64,000 bases of DNA from NCBI RefSeq assembly GCF_902497895.1, contig NZ_CABVHQ010000034.1:1-64000 (forward strand). Reading direction: 5' to 3'. The notes below the pieces were generated by a model. The model saw only the letters and a list, made by a program, of their open reading frames with translations, was not told where the DNA came from and searched no databases. Source of the DNA: Pseudomonas fluorescens (GTDB lineage: Bacteria > Pseudomonadota > Gammaproteobacteria > Pseudomonadales > Pseudomonadaceae). Position numbers and translations under genes: made by a program. Every line of letters starts with the position of its first letter. Positions within the stretch are counted from its first letter, which is position 1. Shown piece by piece: positions 28,629-39,290 of this stretch.

Positions 28629-30198
28629 GGAGTTCAGTCTGGGCCTGGCGCAGGTGTTTGACCGGGCTCTTGCCTCGGCTCACCTGCTCGACGAAGGCCT
28701 TGGCCAGCTGTTCAACACCCATCGCCCTGGGGGCGCTGGAGGTGCGCGCCTGGTTGGACCAGATCAAGTAATGGGTATCGCCATCCGGCGCGCCCAGTGC
28801 CGCATACACCTCCGGAAGAATCGGCACATGGTCACCAAAGAAGCACAGCCCGACCGGATTGGCCTGGGCCAGCAGGTGCTGGCGCAACCGGCCAAGCATC
28901 CGGTCGGCATTACTCAAATGCCGCACATAAGGACCCAGATCGCGCAGGCCGTCGAGCAGCGGGCGATCGAACCAGCTCGGTAACTCGTCAGCGCTAACCT
29001 TTTCCAGGTGCAGCGGGCCGTGATTTTCCATGGTCACCGCATGAATATACAAAGGTTGAGTGCGCGAACTCTCTGCGAGTCGCTCGATGATCTTCTCGGC
29101 CACCGCGCAATCACCGATAAACGGGCCGGCCTTTTGCGAGTCATCGAAGCTGCGGATATCAATGAACTCATCGAAACCCAGCGCCGGCAGCACCTGGTCC
29201 CTGCCGTAAAAACTGCCGATATAGGGGTGAATGCACACAGTGCGATAACCCTTGCGCTTCATCTCGCTGGCGATGCTCGGCAAACCCTGGCGCGCCAGAT
29301 GGCGGTAAGGATTGAAACGATGCACGCCGAGCTTGTCACCGGCAATCCCGCTGAGAAAAGCGAACTCGGTGCGCACGGTATTGGCCCCCCAGGCGGCGAC
29401 CTGCAAGGGGCCATGAGCCAGCGCTTCGGCGCGCAGCACGTCGTAGTGGCTCAGCACCTGCTCGCGGATGCCGGGCCACAGCGGGCGAATATCGAAAAAC
29501 GATTCGCTCTGGACCGAAACCAGATCAGGCAGCACATCAATGGATGGGCTCTGCACTTCACCCGGGTTGATCGCAAAAGGCTGCAGTGCAAATGGAGAGC
29601 GCAGATCATCGATCTGTACCTTGCGCCGCGCGGCACAAAAGTAAGTCCACAAACAGGCGGCCAGCCCCCAGCGGGTCAAATCCAGACTGGCGTCATAACT
29701 CGGTTGCAGCGGCTTCAAACCACCGCCGATCAGCAACAGCAAAGCGCCCAGCATCACCACCGCAGCCACCGGCAAGGCAGCCTCGGCCGCGGGCTCGAAA
29801 TACAGGCCGCAGCCCAGGTAGGCGATAAACCCCAGCGCCAGACCAATCGCCTTGCCAATGCCGAAGAACGGCAGGTACAAGCGCGGATAGCGCAGCGCAT
29901 CGCTGAAATATTCGAAGTCGGCGCAGACAAAAGGCTCGCGCAGCGAGTGGTACTTGGAGTTGCTCACCAACACGATCAATAACCACAGCGCGAGCACATT
30001 CACGGCACTGAAAAAAGGCCGCCCGGTCATGGCGTAAAGCAGGGCCACCGCAAACAGCCATGCACCGGCATGCAACAACCAGCTGCGCACGGGCCGGCGC
30101 AAAGCCGGCCGTGGAATCAGCAATGCTTCAATGCCGCACGAGAGCAGGAATCCGAGCAACAACACCGAGCACAAAGTACCGTTCAAAAAATCAAGCAC
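28621..30198 (-). CDS. rkpI: LtaS-like/RkpI-like membrane phosphotransferase (alkaline phosphatase superfamily)
   Basis: 525 residues: about four to five N-terminal helices (to near residue 210), then an extracytoplasmic sulfatase-type domain. Seen are VSVQSESFFD near 228 (metal ligand region), GANTVRTEFAFLSG near 275 whose Thr corresponds to the nucleophile of lipoteichoic acid synthases, and FFGDHVP near 465 (metal ligands). Enzymes of this kind move phosphoglycerol or phosphoethanolamine from phospholipids, or cut such groups, on the outer side of the inner membrane. RkpI of rhizobial K-antigen loci has this layout. Stop overlaps the GNAT start; start overlaps the SDR stop. The acceptor here is unknown: capsule, its lipid, or the PKS-derived lipid. 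Confidence 0.85.
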   Translation of the reverse strand: MLDFLNGTLCSVLLLGFLLSCGIEALLIPRPALRRPVRSWLLHAGAWLFAVALLYAMTGRPFFSAVNVLALWLLIVLVSNSKYHSLREPFVCADFEYFSDALRYPRLYLPFFGIGKAIGLALGFIAYLGCGLYFEPAAEAALPVAAVVMLGALLLLIGGGLKPLQPSYDASLDLTRWGLAACLWTYFCAARRKVQIDDLRSPFALQPFAINPGEVQSPSIDVLPDLVSVQSESFFDIRPLWPGIREQVLSHYDVLRAEALAHGPLQVAAWGANTVRTEFAFLSGIAGDKLGVHRFNPYRHLARQGLPSIASEMKRKGYRTVCIHPYIGSFYGRDQVLPALGFDEFIDIRSFDDSQKAGPFIGDCAVAEKIIERLAESSRTQPLYIHAVTMENHGPLHLEKVSADELPSWFDRPLLDGLRDLGPYVRHLSNADRMLGRLRQHLLAQANPVGLCFFGDHVPILPEVYAALGAPDGDTHYLIWSNQARTSSAPRAMGVEQLAKAFVEQVSRGKSPVKHLRQAQTELHD

Positions 30199-30967
30199 CG
30201 TAATCCAGCCACCGCAAAATAACCGAAGACATCCTTGGCGGAATCACCCCCAAGGCCCAGCACCCCAGATTCAACGGGAACGGAAAACTGATCCGCGCCT
30301 GGTTCGCCGCCAGGCCGCGACGAATACGCCTGGCTGCTTTGTCCGGGGCCCACAACTGCGGTTTTGGCCCGGGCATCTCGAAGCACATTTTCGATTCGAC
30401 ATAGCCCGGCATGATCACATTGATCTTCACCCCTTCCGGGGCCAGCAGGTCACGCATGGCTTCACCATAAGCCTTCATCGCCGCCTTGCTCGCGCTGTAG
30501 CTGGGAGTGGCGGGCAGGCCGCGCCAACCGGCGAGGGAACTGAACAGGGCGATCTGCCCGTGCTTGCGCGTGCGCATCGCCGGCAGTGCCGACTGCACCG
30601 TGGCCATGGCCGCGAGCACGTTCACCTCGATCAGCGCCTCGGACAGTTCCCAGACTTCGCCTTCGGCGTTCGGCCCGGTCGAGGTGTTGAGCCCGGCACC
30701 GACGATGATCAGGTCCGGTTGCTCGGTTTCACTGATGCGGCTGATCCACTCGCGCAAGGCATCCAGATCCCGCACATCGAGGGGTTGCAGGATTACCCTG
30801 GCGCCGGCGGCACGGCACTGTTCGGCCATTTCTTCGAGGCGGTCAAGGCGTCGGCCCTGGAGAATCAGGGTCACCCCCGGCGCCGCATAGGCCGGCGCCA
30901 GGGCACCACCGATTCCGCCCGTGGCGCCGGTAATGAGAATGCAGCGAGGAGTCTTGTGCAGCGTCAT
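30191..30967 (-). CDS. rkpH: Short-chain dehydrogenase/reductase, RkpH-like
   Basis: 258 residues, classical SDR: TGATGGIGGAL NAD(P)-binding motif at 14-24, an Asn-Val pair in IEVNVLA, the catalytic Ser in IALFSSLAG and Tyr-x3-Lys in YSASKAA (near 156). The C-terminal 45 residues contain a hydrophobic patch (FPLNLGCWALGVIPPRM) that could touch the membrane, as in 3-ketosphinganine reductases. Next to an AONS, the natural reading is reduction of the 3-keto group of the 2-amino-3-ketone; this is inference from Fum13/KDSR-type chemistry. Overlaps kpsS by four bases and rkpI by eight. Confidence 0.9.
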   Translation of the reverse strand: MTLHKTPRCILITGATGGIGGALAPAYAAPGVTLILQGRRLDRLEEMAEQCRAAGARVILQPLDVRDLDALREWISRISETEQPDLIIVGAGLNTSTGPNAEGEVWELSEALIEVNVLAAMATVQSALPAMRTRKHGQIALFSSLAGWRGLPATPSYSASKAAMKAYGEAMRDLLAPEGVKINVIMPGYVESKMCFEMPGPKPQLWAPDKAARRIRRGLAANQARISFPFPLNLGCWALGVIPPRMSSVILRWLDYGA

Positions 30968-32286
30968 AGGTACCGTTCGATCTTGGAGGTTTTGGCCATC
31001 AGCACTTCCAGTGAATTATTCACCGCCATGTCGATCCCGCAGCGCGTATAGAAGCCGCCATTGACCTGGGTCGTGTGGATGACCGTGCTGCGAAAACGCT
31101 GGAACAAGGTGCTGTCAGGCGGCTCCGGCGTGCGCCAGAAATCCTCGAGGCTGCCCTGGTGGGTCAGGCCCTTGAGGGCATAGATCGGATTGCTCAGGGC
31201 CAGGGTCGGCACATTGTGCATCAACGATGAACCGCCCACAGTACTGTTCACCGTGACCACGCCGGCAACGTGGGACAGCAGGGTCGGCATATGCCCGCTT
31301 TCAAGGAAGTCCACCCGGTCAGCGATCGCGTACTTCGCCGCCATCGCGCGGGTGATGCGATGGTAGTCGACGATGCCGGGGGTCAGCGGATGGTTCTTCA
31401 CCACCAGCCGGGCGTCGCCGGGCGCGTTGGTCGCGAAAGACCCCAGCACATGCTCCAGCACCTCACTCATGTTGGAGAACTGCGAGTGATCGCGGATCTG
31501 CGCATCGCTGTCGAGCTGCAAGGGCAGCAGGAACGTCGGCTGGCGATTGCTCGCCACCTGACTGATCAGCGCCGCATCCCGAGACCTGGCGCGAGCCAGG
31601 CGCAGACCATGGCGAATGTACCCGGCATACTCGACCGCGGCGTTGTAAGGCGCGTGGGTGCGGTAGTGCGGGAAGCAGACTTTATTCAGCACGCCGCCGA
31701 CGTGATACAGCACATCGTGGAACGCCCGCGAGGCAAAGGACAGGCGAAACGCTTCACCGTTGTGGTAGCGCGGAATGTGCTTGCCGACTTCCCGATACCA
31801 CTCCGGATCACGGGGCAGCAAGGAGTGGTTATTCACCCCGTCACGCTCGAGAGTGATCCAGTACGGCCGGAAATAGCCTTCTTCGAACACATGCACGCGG
31901 ATGCCGAGGCTTTTCGCCAACAGCACCGCCGGCTGATGCACCGGCCGGCGATCGCCGAACAGCACCAGGTCGGTAATACCGTGGGCTTTAAAGCACTGGC
32001 TATAGAAGTCGGCGAGTTGCTCGGGCCTGGACGAATAAAACACCCGCGAGCCTGAGCCGTACAGGGTATCGCCCATATTGAAATTGACCGACCGGACCCA
32101 TTGACCCTCATCGCGCAGGGCTTGAGCCAGGCGCGCGAAAAACGGCGAGCTGACGCCTTGCAGGAACAGGAACGAGTTGCGCGGCTTGACCGACAGCAGA
32201 CGTCTGGTGCCCACCGCAGGGGTCAGGAATTCTTGAGCGGTCTTCTCAAAGCGAAGTGGAGCAAACGCTGAATCATCTCTCGCCAT
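30964..32286 (-). CDS. kpsS: Capsule linker Kdo transferase KpsS
   Basis: 440 residues, KpsS family: adds the first Kdo to the lipid acceptor (lyso-phosphatidylglycerol in E. coli) on the cytoplasmic face before KpsC extends the linker. Family motifs: FLFLQGVSSPFF, FGDRRPVHQPA, VFEEGYFRPYWITLERDGVN, and VNSTVGGSSLMHNVPTLAL near the end. The frame from ATG 32286 overlaps kpsC by 64 bases; similarity begins near residue 33, so a later start (for example a GTG at 32217) is possible. Directly upstream of the SDR with an ATGA overlap. Confidence 0.92.
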   Translation of the reverse strand: MARDDSAFAPLRFEKTAQEFLTPAVGTRRLLSVKPRNSFLFLQGVSSPFFARLAQALRDEGQWVRSVNFNMGDTLYGSGSRVFYSSRPEQLADFYSQCFKAHGITDLVLFGDRRPVHQPAVLLAKSLGIRVHVFEEGYFRPYWITLERDGVNNHSLLPRDPEWYREVGKHIPRYHNGEAFRLSFASRAFHDVLYHVGGVLNKVCFPHYRTHAPYNAAVEYAGYIRHGLRLARARSRDAALISQVASNRQPTFLLPLQLDSDAQIRDHSQFSNMSEVLEHVLGSFATNAPGDARLVVKNHPLTPGIVDYHRITRAMAAKYAIADRVDFLESGHMPTLLSHVAGVVTVNSTVGGSSLMHNVPTLALSNPIYALKGLTHQGSLEDFWRTPEPPDSTLFQRFRSTVIHTTQVNGGFYTRCGIDMAVNNSLEVLMAKTSKIERYL

Positions 32287-34256
32287 GTTGAACTTCTTCC
32301 TTGCGTAGGTACTTCATCCCAGTTCTTCAGCTCTAATAACGTGCGTTCGGGGGTGGTAAATTTTTGGGTAATCCGGCTGACATACACCGGGTAGCGGATC
32401 AAGGTCCCGGCCACCAGTTCGTCGAGGCTCAAACGTCGTGTGCGGCGGGCCTGGACCTCAGGGTGCAGGTCCTCATCGGTGGTCAAACCCCAGCCGGCAT
32501 AAAAGGGCTGACCGTAGGTGGTGACCGGTATCCCCCGCAGCAAGGCTTCGAAGCCGGACTGGGAGGTCAGTACATGGACCTCATCCACCTCAAGCAGTAA
32601 TTCGTGAAACGGCACATCGCCCACCACCTGATTGCACCAGTTGCCAGTCAGGGCTTCGTCCTCTCCCTGCGCGCGGGTGCCGGCCAGCACCTCCGGATGC
32701 GGCTTGTACAGCAGCCAGGCGTGGGGATGACGCTGGCGCACCGCACGCAACAAATCGAGATTGCGGCGGATACGGTGTGCGCCGTAGCGGATCGAGGCAT
32801 CGGATTCCACCTGACCGGGCACCAGAATCACCCGGCTGACCCCGGCAGGCCGTTTCCACTGCGAACCCGGCAGGTTGTATTTGGTCACCCCGGCCGCGCA
32901 AATCGCCTCGCGCAATGCGCCGGCGCGGCTCAACAACCCGCTGTCCCACGGATCATTTTCCAGGATGTGCTCCAGGCGCGAGGGCCGGGTTGCGTCGTAG
33001 TAGATACCCAGGTCGTCAATGACCCATGACAGGGGCCGGGTTTTCCTGGCGCCCAATCCGACCGAGCGCAGAAAGCCATCCTCGACCCGGCCGATGTGGT
33101 TGCTGTCGACTTGCCTGAGCAATGCCGCGTCATGTTGGCAACCCCAGGTAACCACCGCTGCGGTTTTGTTCAAATGGGTGAGACGGTCGATGAATCGAGT
33201 TGACGAACCATTAAAGAAATCAACCACCAGCGGGTGCTTCCATTTGGTAAACCCGAACATCTGCAGGTTTTCCGGCAGGCGACTGCGCATCCGCCGCTGC
33301 AGACCCAGCCAGGCCAGCACCACTTCGGGTGTACAGGGCTGACCGGACTCCGGGTCGACGTAACGCGGGTATTCAACCAGCGCCGCGTGAACCAACTGTT
33401 CCAGACTCACCGGCTGACGCCGCGCCGGGGCGGGCAGGGCATCCCGGGTCAAACCCCAGCCGGCATAGAACGGCATGCCGAAGGTATGCACCGGCACCGC
33501 CCACAGCAAGGCATCGAAACCCAGTTGCGAGGTCATCACATAAACCGCCTGGACTTCGCTCAGCAACTCGGCCGGATGCACATTGCGGCTGATGATCTGC
33601 ACCCGCGGCCGCTGGCTCAGCGCCGCCAGATCGAAGTGCCCCTGCTTGCGTCCGGCGACGACATCCGGATGGACCTTGACCACCACCGTGCTCAGGGGAT
33701 GTTCATCAAGGGCCGCCTGGAGCATGCGCTCGAAATCAGCCGCGCCAGCACCCTGAAGCGAGGCATCGCCGCGGGTCTGATCGGCGACCAGCACGCAAGG
33801 CTGCGGCAGTGGGCAGGGTTCTATTCGAGCATTGTTGTATTTCGAGACCCGCTCGCTGCACCAGCTGGCTTGCAGGGCTTGGGCGCGGAGTGTCTGCGCC
33901 TCGTTCAGCGGCTGAGCGATGAGCCTTTCCAGGCGAGATGGGGTATCGGCTTCGTGATAGATGCCCAGGTCATCGACGATCAACGACAACGGCGGTTCGT
34001 CCGCCCCAAGGCCGACCGAGCGTAAAAAACCGTCTTCCACCGTCAACACGGGAAGACCGGCTTTAGCGGCTTCGCGCTGTGCGAGCAATGCACTGGGTTT
34101 GCGCCCCCACGCCAACAGGAAATCGGCTTGAGCAATGTCGCGCACCGAGCCAGAGACCAATTGATAGTCTGGCAACAGTGCGGGCAGGGTCGAAATCTGC
34201 TGAGCGCCTTTGGACAGGATCAGCAAGCAGGGGCGAATCGGAAAATCATTATCCAT
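32223..34256 (-). CDS. kpsC: Capsule linker Kdo transferase KpsC
   Basis: 677 residues in two homologous modules, the normal KpsC length. Each module has VEDGFLRSVGLG (near 74 and 392) and a distal PFYAGWGLT (near 265 and 610). KpsC modules are beta-2,4 and beta-2,7 Kdo transferases (GT107 and GT99) that build the poly-Kdo linker. Both modules here look complete. First gene of a minus-strand operon kpsC-kpsS-SDR-rkpI-GNAT-kpsC-like with every junction overlapping. The 282 bases upstream, before the kinase-like gene, are AT-rich and probably hold its promoter. Confidence 0.95.
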   Translation of the reverse strand: MDNDFPIRPCLLILSKGAQQISTLPALLPDYQLVSGSVRDIAQADFLLAWGRKPSALLAQREAAKAGLPVLTVEDGFLRSVGLGADEPPLSLIVDDLGIYHEADTPSRLERLIAQPLNEAQTLRAQALQASWCSERVSKYNNARIEPCPLPQPCVLVADQTRGDASLQGAGAADFERMLQAALDEHPLSTVVVKVHPDVVAGRKQGHFDLAALSQRPRVQIISRNVHPAELLSEVQAVYVMTSQLGFDALLWAVPVHTFGMPFYAGWGLTRDALPAPARRQPVSLEQLVHAALVEYPRYVDPESGQPCTPEVVLAWLGLQRRMRSRLPENLQMFGFTKWKHPLVVDFFNGSSTRFIDRLTHLNKTAAVVTWGCQHDAALLRQVDSNHIGRVEDGFLRSVGLGARKTRPLSWVIDDLGIYYDATRPSRLEHILENDPWDSGLLSRAGALREAICAAGVTKYNLPGSQWKRPAGVSRVILVPGQVESDASIRYGAHRIRRNLDLLRAVRQRHPHAWLLYKPHPEVLAGTRAQGEDEALTGNWCNQVVGDVPFHELLLEVDEVHVLTSQSGFEALLRGIPVTTYGQPFYAGWGLTTDEDLHPEVQARRTRRLSLDELVAGTLIRYPVYVSRITQKFTTPERTLLELKNWDEVPTQGRSSTWREMIQRLLHFALRRPLKNS

Positions 34257-34538
34257 AAAAAACAGCGGGTATCCGTAACGAACGCACTCTGCTGTGAGGC
34301 GCGGAAAAAGCCACCGCGTCTCAGGAAAGGGTCTACCTAATGTGAGCGCGGATGATAATACAAAACCCGAAATTCTCTAACGATAAAAACGGAAAAGTAT
34401 TACAGGATTGCGCTTTCATATGGGTAGCGGGGAATCGCTCTCGATAGAGCAAGGTCTGTAGTTAGAGGTGGAGACAAATTCGTAAGAAACTGCCGACCAG
34501 CGGTCGTGTGTCTGTCGGCAGAATTTACTAAGGGGTAC

Positions 34539-35600
34539 TTACGATCCGCAAGAAAGGGGCAGGGCCAGGAGGTAGTCGTATTTCTCCCGCAGCAGCGGCA
34601 TTTTTTCTTTTTTCTGGTATTCGGCGATGGTCTCTGGCCGCAGGCAGTGCCAGAGCGAGTTCAGCAGGAAAATGTAGTTGAGATTGAACAGCGCATTTTG
34701 CCGATTGAGTCGGGCATCCAGGGCATCGATATAGGCACTCAGAAACTCATCGCGGGCCTTGATAAAGCCCTGCATGTCACTTCGCCGAAAGATAGCGCTC
34801 AGATAGGCACCGCCATCGAAGCCGATCCGCCCGACCTTGACCTCGCTCCAGTCGATCAACTGCAAACCCTGCGGCGAGAGAAACAGGTTCTTGCGCAAAT
34901 AGTCCATATGGCAGAAGCAGCGCTGACTGGTTCTGGCCTCATTGGCCGCCTGGCGTATCATTGGGCTCAAGTCGCGCAAGCGGCTCGTCAGCCCGATAAA
35001 TCGGTCATCATTTCGGGCAAGGCTTTCCAAGGATGGCAAAAAACGCTCGAAACTGAAGCGCGACCGCAGGAGATACCAGGGCCGGAAAAAATCCATTTCC
35101 CAAAACTTCCAGGCTTGCCGCCACGAAGTCGGCTGCAGGTGTCGATTGGACAAGCTTTCGATTTCAGCAATGCCCCGTGCCACGTTGCCGGCAATAGCCG
35201 CCATCCGTGGTGCGCGCCCTTGGATGTACTGAGTGAAAATCAAGCTTTCCCAAGGTGTTTCGATAACGCCCAGGCACTCAGGATGTTTGAAGTGAACGCT
35301 GTCGGTCAGCACGTCCCGCTCCCGGTAGAACCGCGATTCCAGGCTGGTGATGAACAGGACCTTACGAATCGATTTCTCGACCAGGTCCTGCGTGGCCCCA
35401 GTGTCGAGATCGGTCAGCCGGTGATGACGAACGTAATTGACAAAAGAGGCGTTGGACGAGAGGTCGACGCTGGTAATGCTGAACCTGTCCGCACGATAGG
35501 CGGGCAGGAGAAAGCTCAAGCGTTTTTCCAGAGTAGCCTGGCTCAACCAGAAAGCATTTCTGCCGCTGGTCAATGCGTCTGTATTGGGTTCGGTACTCAT
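34539..35600 (-). CDS. Aminoglycoside phosphotransferase/choline kinase-fold kinase
   Basis: 353 residues from ATG 35598-35600 (MSTEPNTDALTSGRN; GGAA just upstream); a longer frame to 35720 has no convincing start. Shows the APH/ChoK catalytic loop CHMDYLRKNLFLS (HxD near 252) followed by LIDWSEVKVGRIGFDGG (metal-binding Asp). Such kinases phosphorylate small alcohols, sugars or lipid head groups; the substrate is unknown. Between kpsC and the divergent kdsD, so probably part of capsule or lipid synthesis. A decayed copy of its 3' end lies at 39.3 kb. Confidence 0.8.
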   Translation of the reverse strand: MSTEPNTDALTSGRNAFWLSQATLEKRLSFLLPAYRADRFSITSVDLSSNASFVNYVRHHRLTDLDTGATQDLVEKSIRKVLFITSLESRFYRERDVLTDSVHFKHPECLGVIETPWESLIFTQYIQGRAPRMAAIAGNVARGIAEIESLSNRHLQPTSWRQAWKFWEMDFFRPWYLLRSRFSFERFLPSLESLARNDDRFIGLTSRLRDLSPMIRQAANEARTSQRCFCHMDYLRKNLFLSPQGLQLIDWSEVKVGRIGFDGGAYLSAIFRRSDMQGFIKARDEFLSAYIDALDARLNRQNALFNLNYIFLLNSLWHCLRPETIAEYQKKEKMPLLREKYDYLLALPLSCGS

Positions 35601-35868
35601 GCTTTCCAACTGTAAACAACAACTCGATTTCTGGCCTGACACGCAAGTGAAGGGCGGAGCGATCCTTGCCCAATATCGGTAACAGTCGATCAGATGAGGC
35701 CGTGATAGTACGGATTCCATCGCTCTATTGCCATGTTGATGGCGATAAAGGTGAAGAATAGGAGAAACTTCCTACGCATTAATGGGAATTATCGATGGTG
35801 AAGTTTCCATCTGGCTCATTGTATCGTTAACATATGCGGCACATAAATCAAGGAACGATCGCGTCCCC

Positions 35869-36804
35869 ATGAATCACCTTCCAATCGCTAAAGAAGCACT
35901 CTGTGCCCAGGCGCAAGCCATCAGCCAGCTCGCAGAACGTCTCGATGGCGAGTTTCAGCGTGCCGTAGAACTCATCCTGGCTTGCAAAGGCCGTGCAGCG
36001 GTCTGCGGCATGGGCAAGTCCGGGCTGATCGGCCAGAAAATGGTCGCGACCTTCGCCTCCACCGGCACCCCGAGCCTGTTCCTGCATCCCGCTGAAGCCT
36101 TTCACGGCGACCTCGGCATGATCAAGCCCATCGACGTGTTGATCCTGATCTCCTACAGCGGTGAAACTGAAGAAGTCATCAAGCTGATTCCGAGCCTGAA
36201 ATCCTTCGGCAACAAGATCATTGCCATGACCGGCAATGGCAAATCGACCTTGGCCAAACACGCCGACATCTGGCTGGACATCTCCGTCGAGCGCGAAGTC
36301 TGCCCGAACAACCTGGCACCGACCACCTCGACACTTGCCACCATGGCCATGGGCGATGCACTGGCCGTGGCCCTGATTACCGCGCTGGACTTCAAGCCGA
36401 TGGACTTCGCCCGCTACCACCCCGGCGGCAGCCTCGGTCGCAAACTGCTGACCCGCGTCGGCGATGTCATGCATAAAGGTTTGCCAAAAGTGTCCCGCGC
36501 CACTTCGTTCCATGACTGCCTGCTGGTCATGACCTCCAGTCGCCTCGGCCTGGCCCTGGTGATGGAACAGGACAAACTGGTTGGCATTGTCACTGATGGT
36601 GACTTACGCCGCGCGCTGCTGGAGAACCCGGGTGTCATCAACGAAAACGTTTCGAGCTTCCTGACGGCGAACCCACACACCGTCAAAGCCTCTGCTCAAT
36701 TGTCTGAAGCTGAAGCTTATATGTTGGACCACAAAATTCGGGCGCTGCCGGTGACTGCGGATGACAGTGATGAAGTAGTGGGTGTTGTAGAGATTTTTGA
36801 CTGA
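35869..36804 (+). CDS. kdsD: D-arabinose 5-phosphate isomerase KdsD (KpsF)
   Basis: 311 residues from ATG 35869. SIS domain (about 35-180; GMGKSGLIGQKMVATFASTGTPS, NLAPTTSTLATMAMGDALA) then two CBS domains (about 200-311; VTDGDLRRAL). Converts ribulose 5-phosphate to arabinose 5-phosphate, the first committed step to Kdo. Ends ten or so residues earlier than usual KdsD proteins. Divergent from the kinase-like gene and convergent to the kdsB-kdsC fusion. It is probably the capsule-specific paralogue (KpsF type) of a chromosomal kdsD outside the window. Confidence 0.94.
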   Translation: MNHLPIAKEALCAQAQAISQLAERLDGEFQRAVELILACKGRAAVCGMGKSGLIGQKMVATFASTGTPSLFLHPAEAFHGDLGMIKPIDVLILISYSGETEEVIKLIPSLKSFGNKIIAMTGNGKSTLAKHADIWLDISVEREVCPNNLAPTTSTLATMAMGDALAVALITALDFKPMDFARYHPGGSLGRKLLTRVGDVMHKGLPKVSRATSFHDCLLVMTSSRLGLALVMEQDKLVGIVTDGDLRRALLENPGVINENVSSFLTANPHTVKASAQLSEAEAYMLDHKIRALPVTADDSDEVVGVVEIFD

Positions 36805-36862
36805 GTTTTTTGGCAAGAAGGAGTCTTGGATTCTCCACGCCAATGATTGCCGCAATCAGTTG

Positions 36863-36886
36863 AACCACCGACGGATGTCGGTGGTT
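36863..36886. terminator. Hairpin between convergent kdsD and kdsB-kdsC
   Basis: aaccaccgac (36863-36872) pairs perfectly with gtcggtggtt (36877-36886), loop ggat. It sits between two convergent stops; neither side has a clear T run, so activity is uncertain. Confidence 0.5.
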
Positions 36887-36895
36887 CATCCAGAT

Positions 36896-38182
36896 TTACT
36901 GCGACATCTTGGCCATCACCGACGCATAACCTGCCGCCGATCCAAGAACATCTCCCTTGCCCTGCGCGATCAAGATGGCATCTGCCAACTCACGGAAAGC
37001 ACCTGTCCCGCCTTTGCTTTGCAGCACTTGCGAGGCTTGCAGTTGCACATAGCTCGAGGCATCGGCCACGGCAAACGATAAGCCGCAGGCCGCAAACGCC
37101 GGCAGATCGATACTGTCGTCGCCTATGCAGGCTGTTTCAAACGCAGTCACTCCAGCTTCAGCCATCAGTTGCTGGCACGCGGCCTGTTTGTCCTTGATGC
37201 CGAACTGACACAGTTCGATGCCCAGGTCAGCCACGCGTTTGCGCAGCGTCGCGGAATCACGTCCGGAAAGTACCGCCACTCGCACACCGTTTTCTTCCAG
37301 CATGCGCATGCCCAGGCCATCGCGGACATGGAAGCGCTTGAGGCATTCACCGCTGGCGTCGTAGAAAATACCGCCATCGGTGAGTACCCCATCAACATCG
37401 GTAATCACCAGGCGGATATCGTTGAGCGATGGTTGTACGGGGGCAGGCTGGCCTGTCATCAGGGCCCGAACCCGTTCCAGGCATTCAGGCGTATCGACGC
37501 CAGGCCCGGTCGGCTCGACCTGATAAGCGCGGATGCGTAACCCGGCCGCGAGCAGGCGCAGTTGTTCAAGTTTCTCGGCATCCTCCAGCATCGATTGCGG
37601 CAGGTCGGCATAGCTCGACAATACTTCCCGGCGATAGGCGTAGACGCCAATGTGCTTCAGGTAGTTCGCTACTTCCCCATCGCGAGGGTAGGGGATCGGC
37701 GAGCGACTGAAGTACAAGGCATTGCCGGTATGACCAAGCACCACTTTCACGGTATTGGGGTTGTTCGCCTCGTTGGCCTCGATTGGATGGCACAGCGTGC
37801 CGACCATGACCGAAGCATCGGCGAGCATGCCAGCCGCCAGCATCGCAATATCATCCGGACGAACCAGTGGTTCGTCGCCCTGCAGGTTGATATAGATGTC
37901 GGCATCAACCAGGGCCATTACTTCGGTCAGGCGATCGGTGCCGGAGGGATGGTCCGGCGATGTCATCACACACTGGCCGCCGAAGGCACGGACCGCTTCG
38001 GCGACGCGTTCGTCATCGGTGGCGACCAAAACGATATCGACCTGTGGAACCCGCAGCGCACGTTCATAAACGTGCTGGACCATCGGCTTGCCGGCGATGT
38101 CAGCCAGTGGTTTCCCTGGAAGGCGGGTAGAACCAAAGCGCGCCGGAATAACGATGGCGACACGTTGTTTTGGGGCATCCAT
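36896..38182 (-). CDS. kdsB-kdsC: Fused CMP-Kdo synthetase and Kdo 8-phosphate phosphatase (KdsB-KdsC)
   Basis: 428 residues. N-terminal KdsB (about 1-245; PARFGSTRLPGKPL, YINLQGDEP, SPIPYPRD) activates Kdo with CTP. C-terminal KdsC (about 255-428; ITDVDGVLTDGG HAD motif, VLSGRDS, CIGDDSIDLPAF) removes phosphate from Kdo-8-P. The two are normally separate proteins. The joint (MTGQPAPVQPSL) shows no stop or frameshift. Start at ATG 38180-38182 with CGGAG upstream, decided by that site; the frame up to 38206 needs TTG. Follows kdsA, whose stop is 17 bases upstream, so the two are one operon. Confidence 0.94.
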   Translation of the reverse strand: MDAPKQRVAIVIPARFGSTRLPGKPLADIAGKPMVQHVYERALRVPQVDIVLVATDDERVAEAVRAFGGQCVMTSPDHPSGTDRLTEVMALVDADIYINLQGDEPLVRPDDIAMLAAGMLADASVMVGTLCHPIEANEANNPNTVKVVLGHTGNALYFSRSPIPYPRDGEVANYLKHIGVYAYRREVLSSYADLPQSMLEDAEKLEQLRLLAAGLRIRAYQVEPTGPGVDTPECLERVRALMTGQPAPVQPSLNDIRLVITDVDGVLTDGGIFYDASGECLKRFHVRDGLGMRMLEENGVRVAVLSGRDSATLRKRVADLGIELCQFGIKDKQAACQQLMAEAGVTAFETACIGDDSIDLPAFAACGLSFAVADASSYVQLQASQVLQSKGGTGAFRELADAILIAQGKGDVLGSAAGYASVMAKMSQ

Positions 38183-38198
38183 GTTCACAAGGCTCCGA

Positions 38199-39140
<942 letters not shown>

Positions 39141-39290
39141 TCATACGTTATCGATGCTGAGCGTTGGCGTGAGGAAGAGGCTGCCGGCAAAAGAGTGTGT
39201 GAAATGGGCGGAACTGGTTCAATCTTCCGATAAGTGAAAGGCCTTTGGCGTGAAGGCATGGCGTAGCCGCTGTTGTGTCGGACGAATGCG

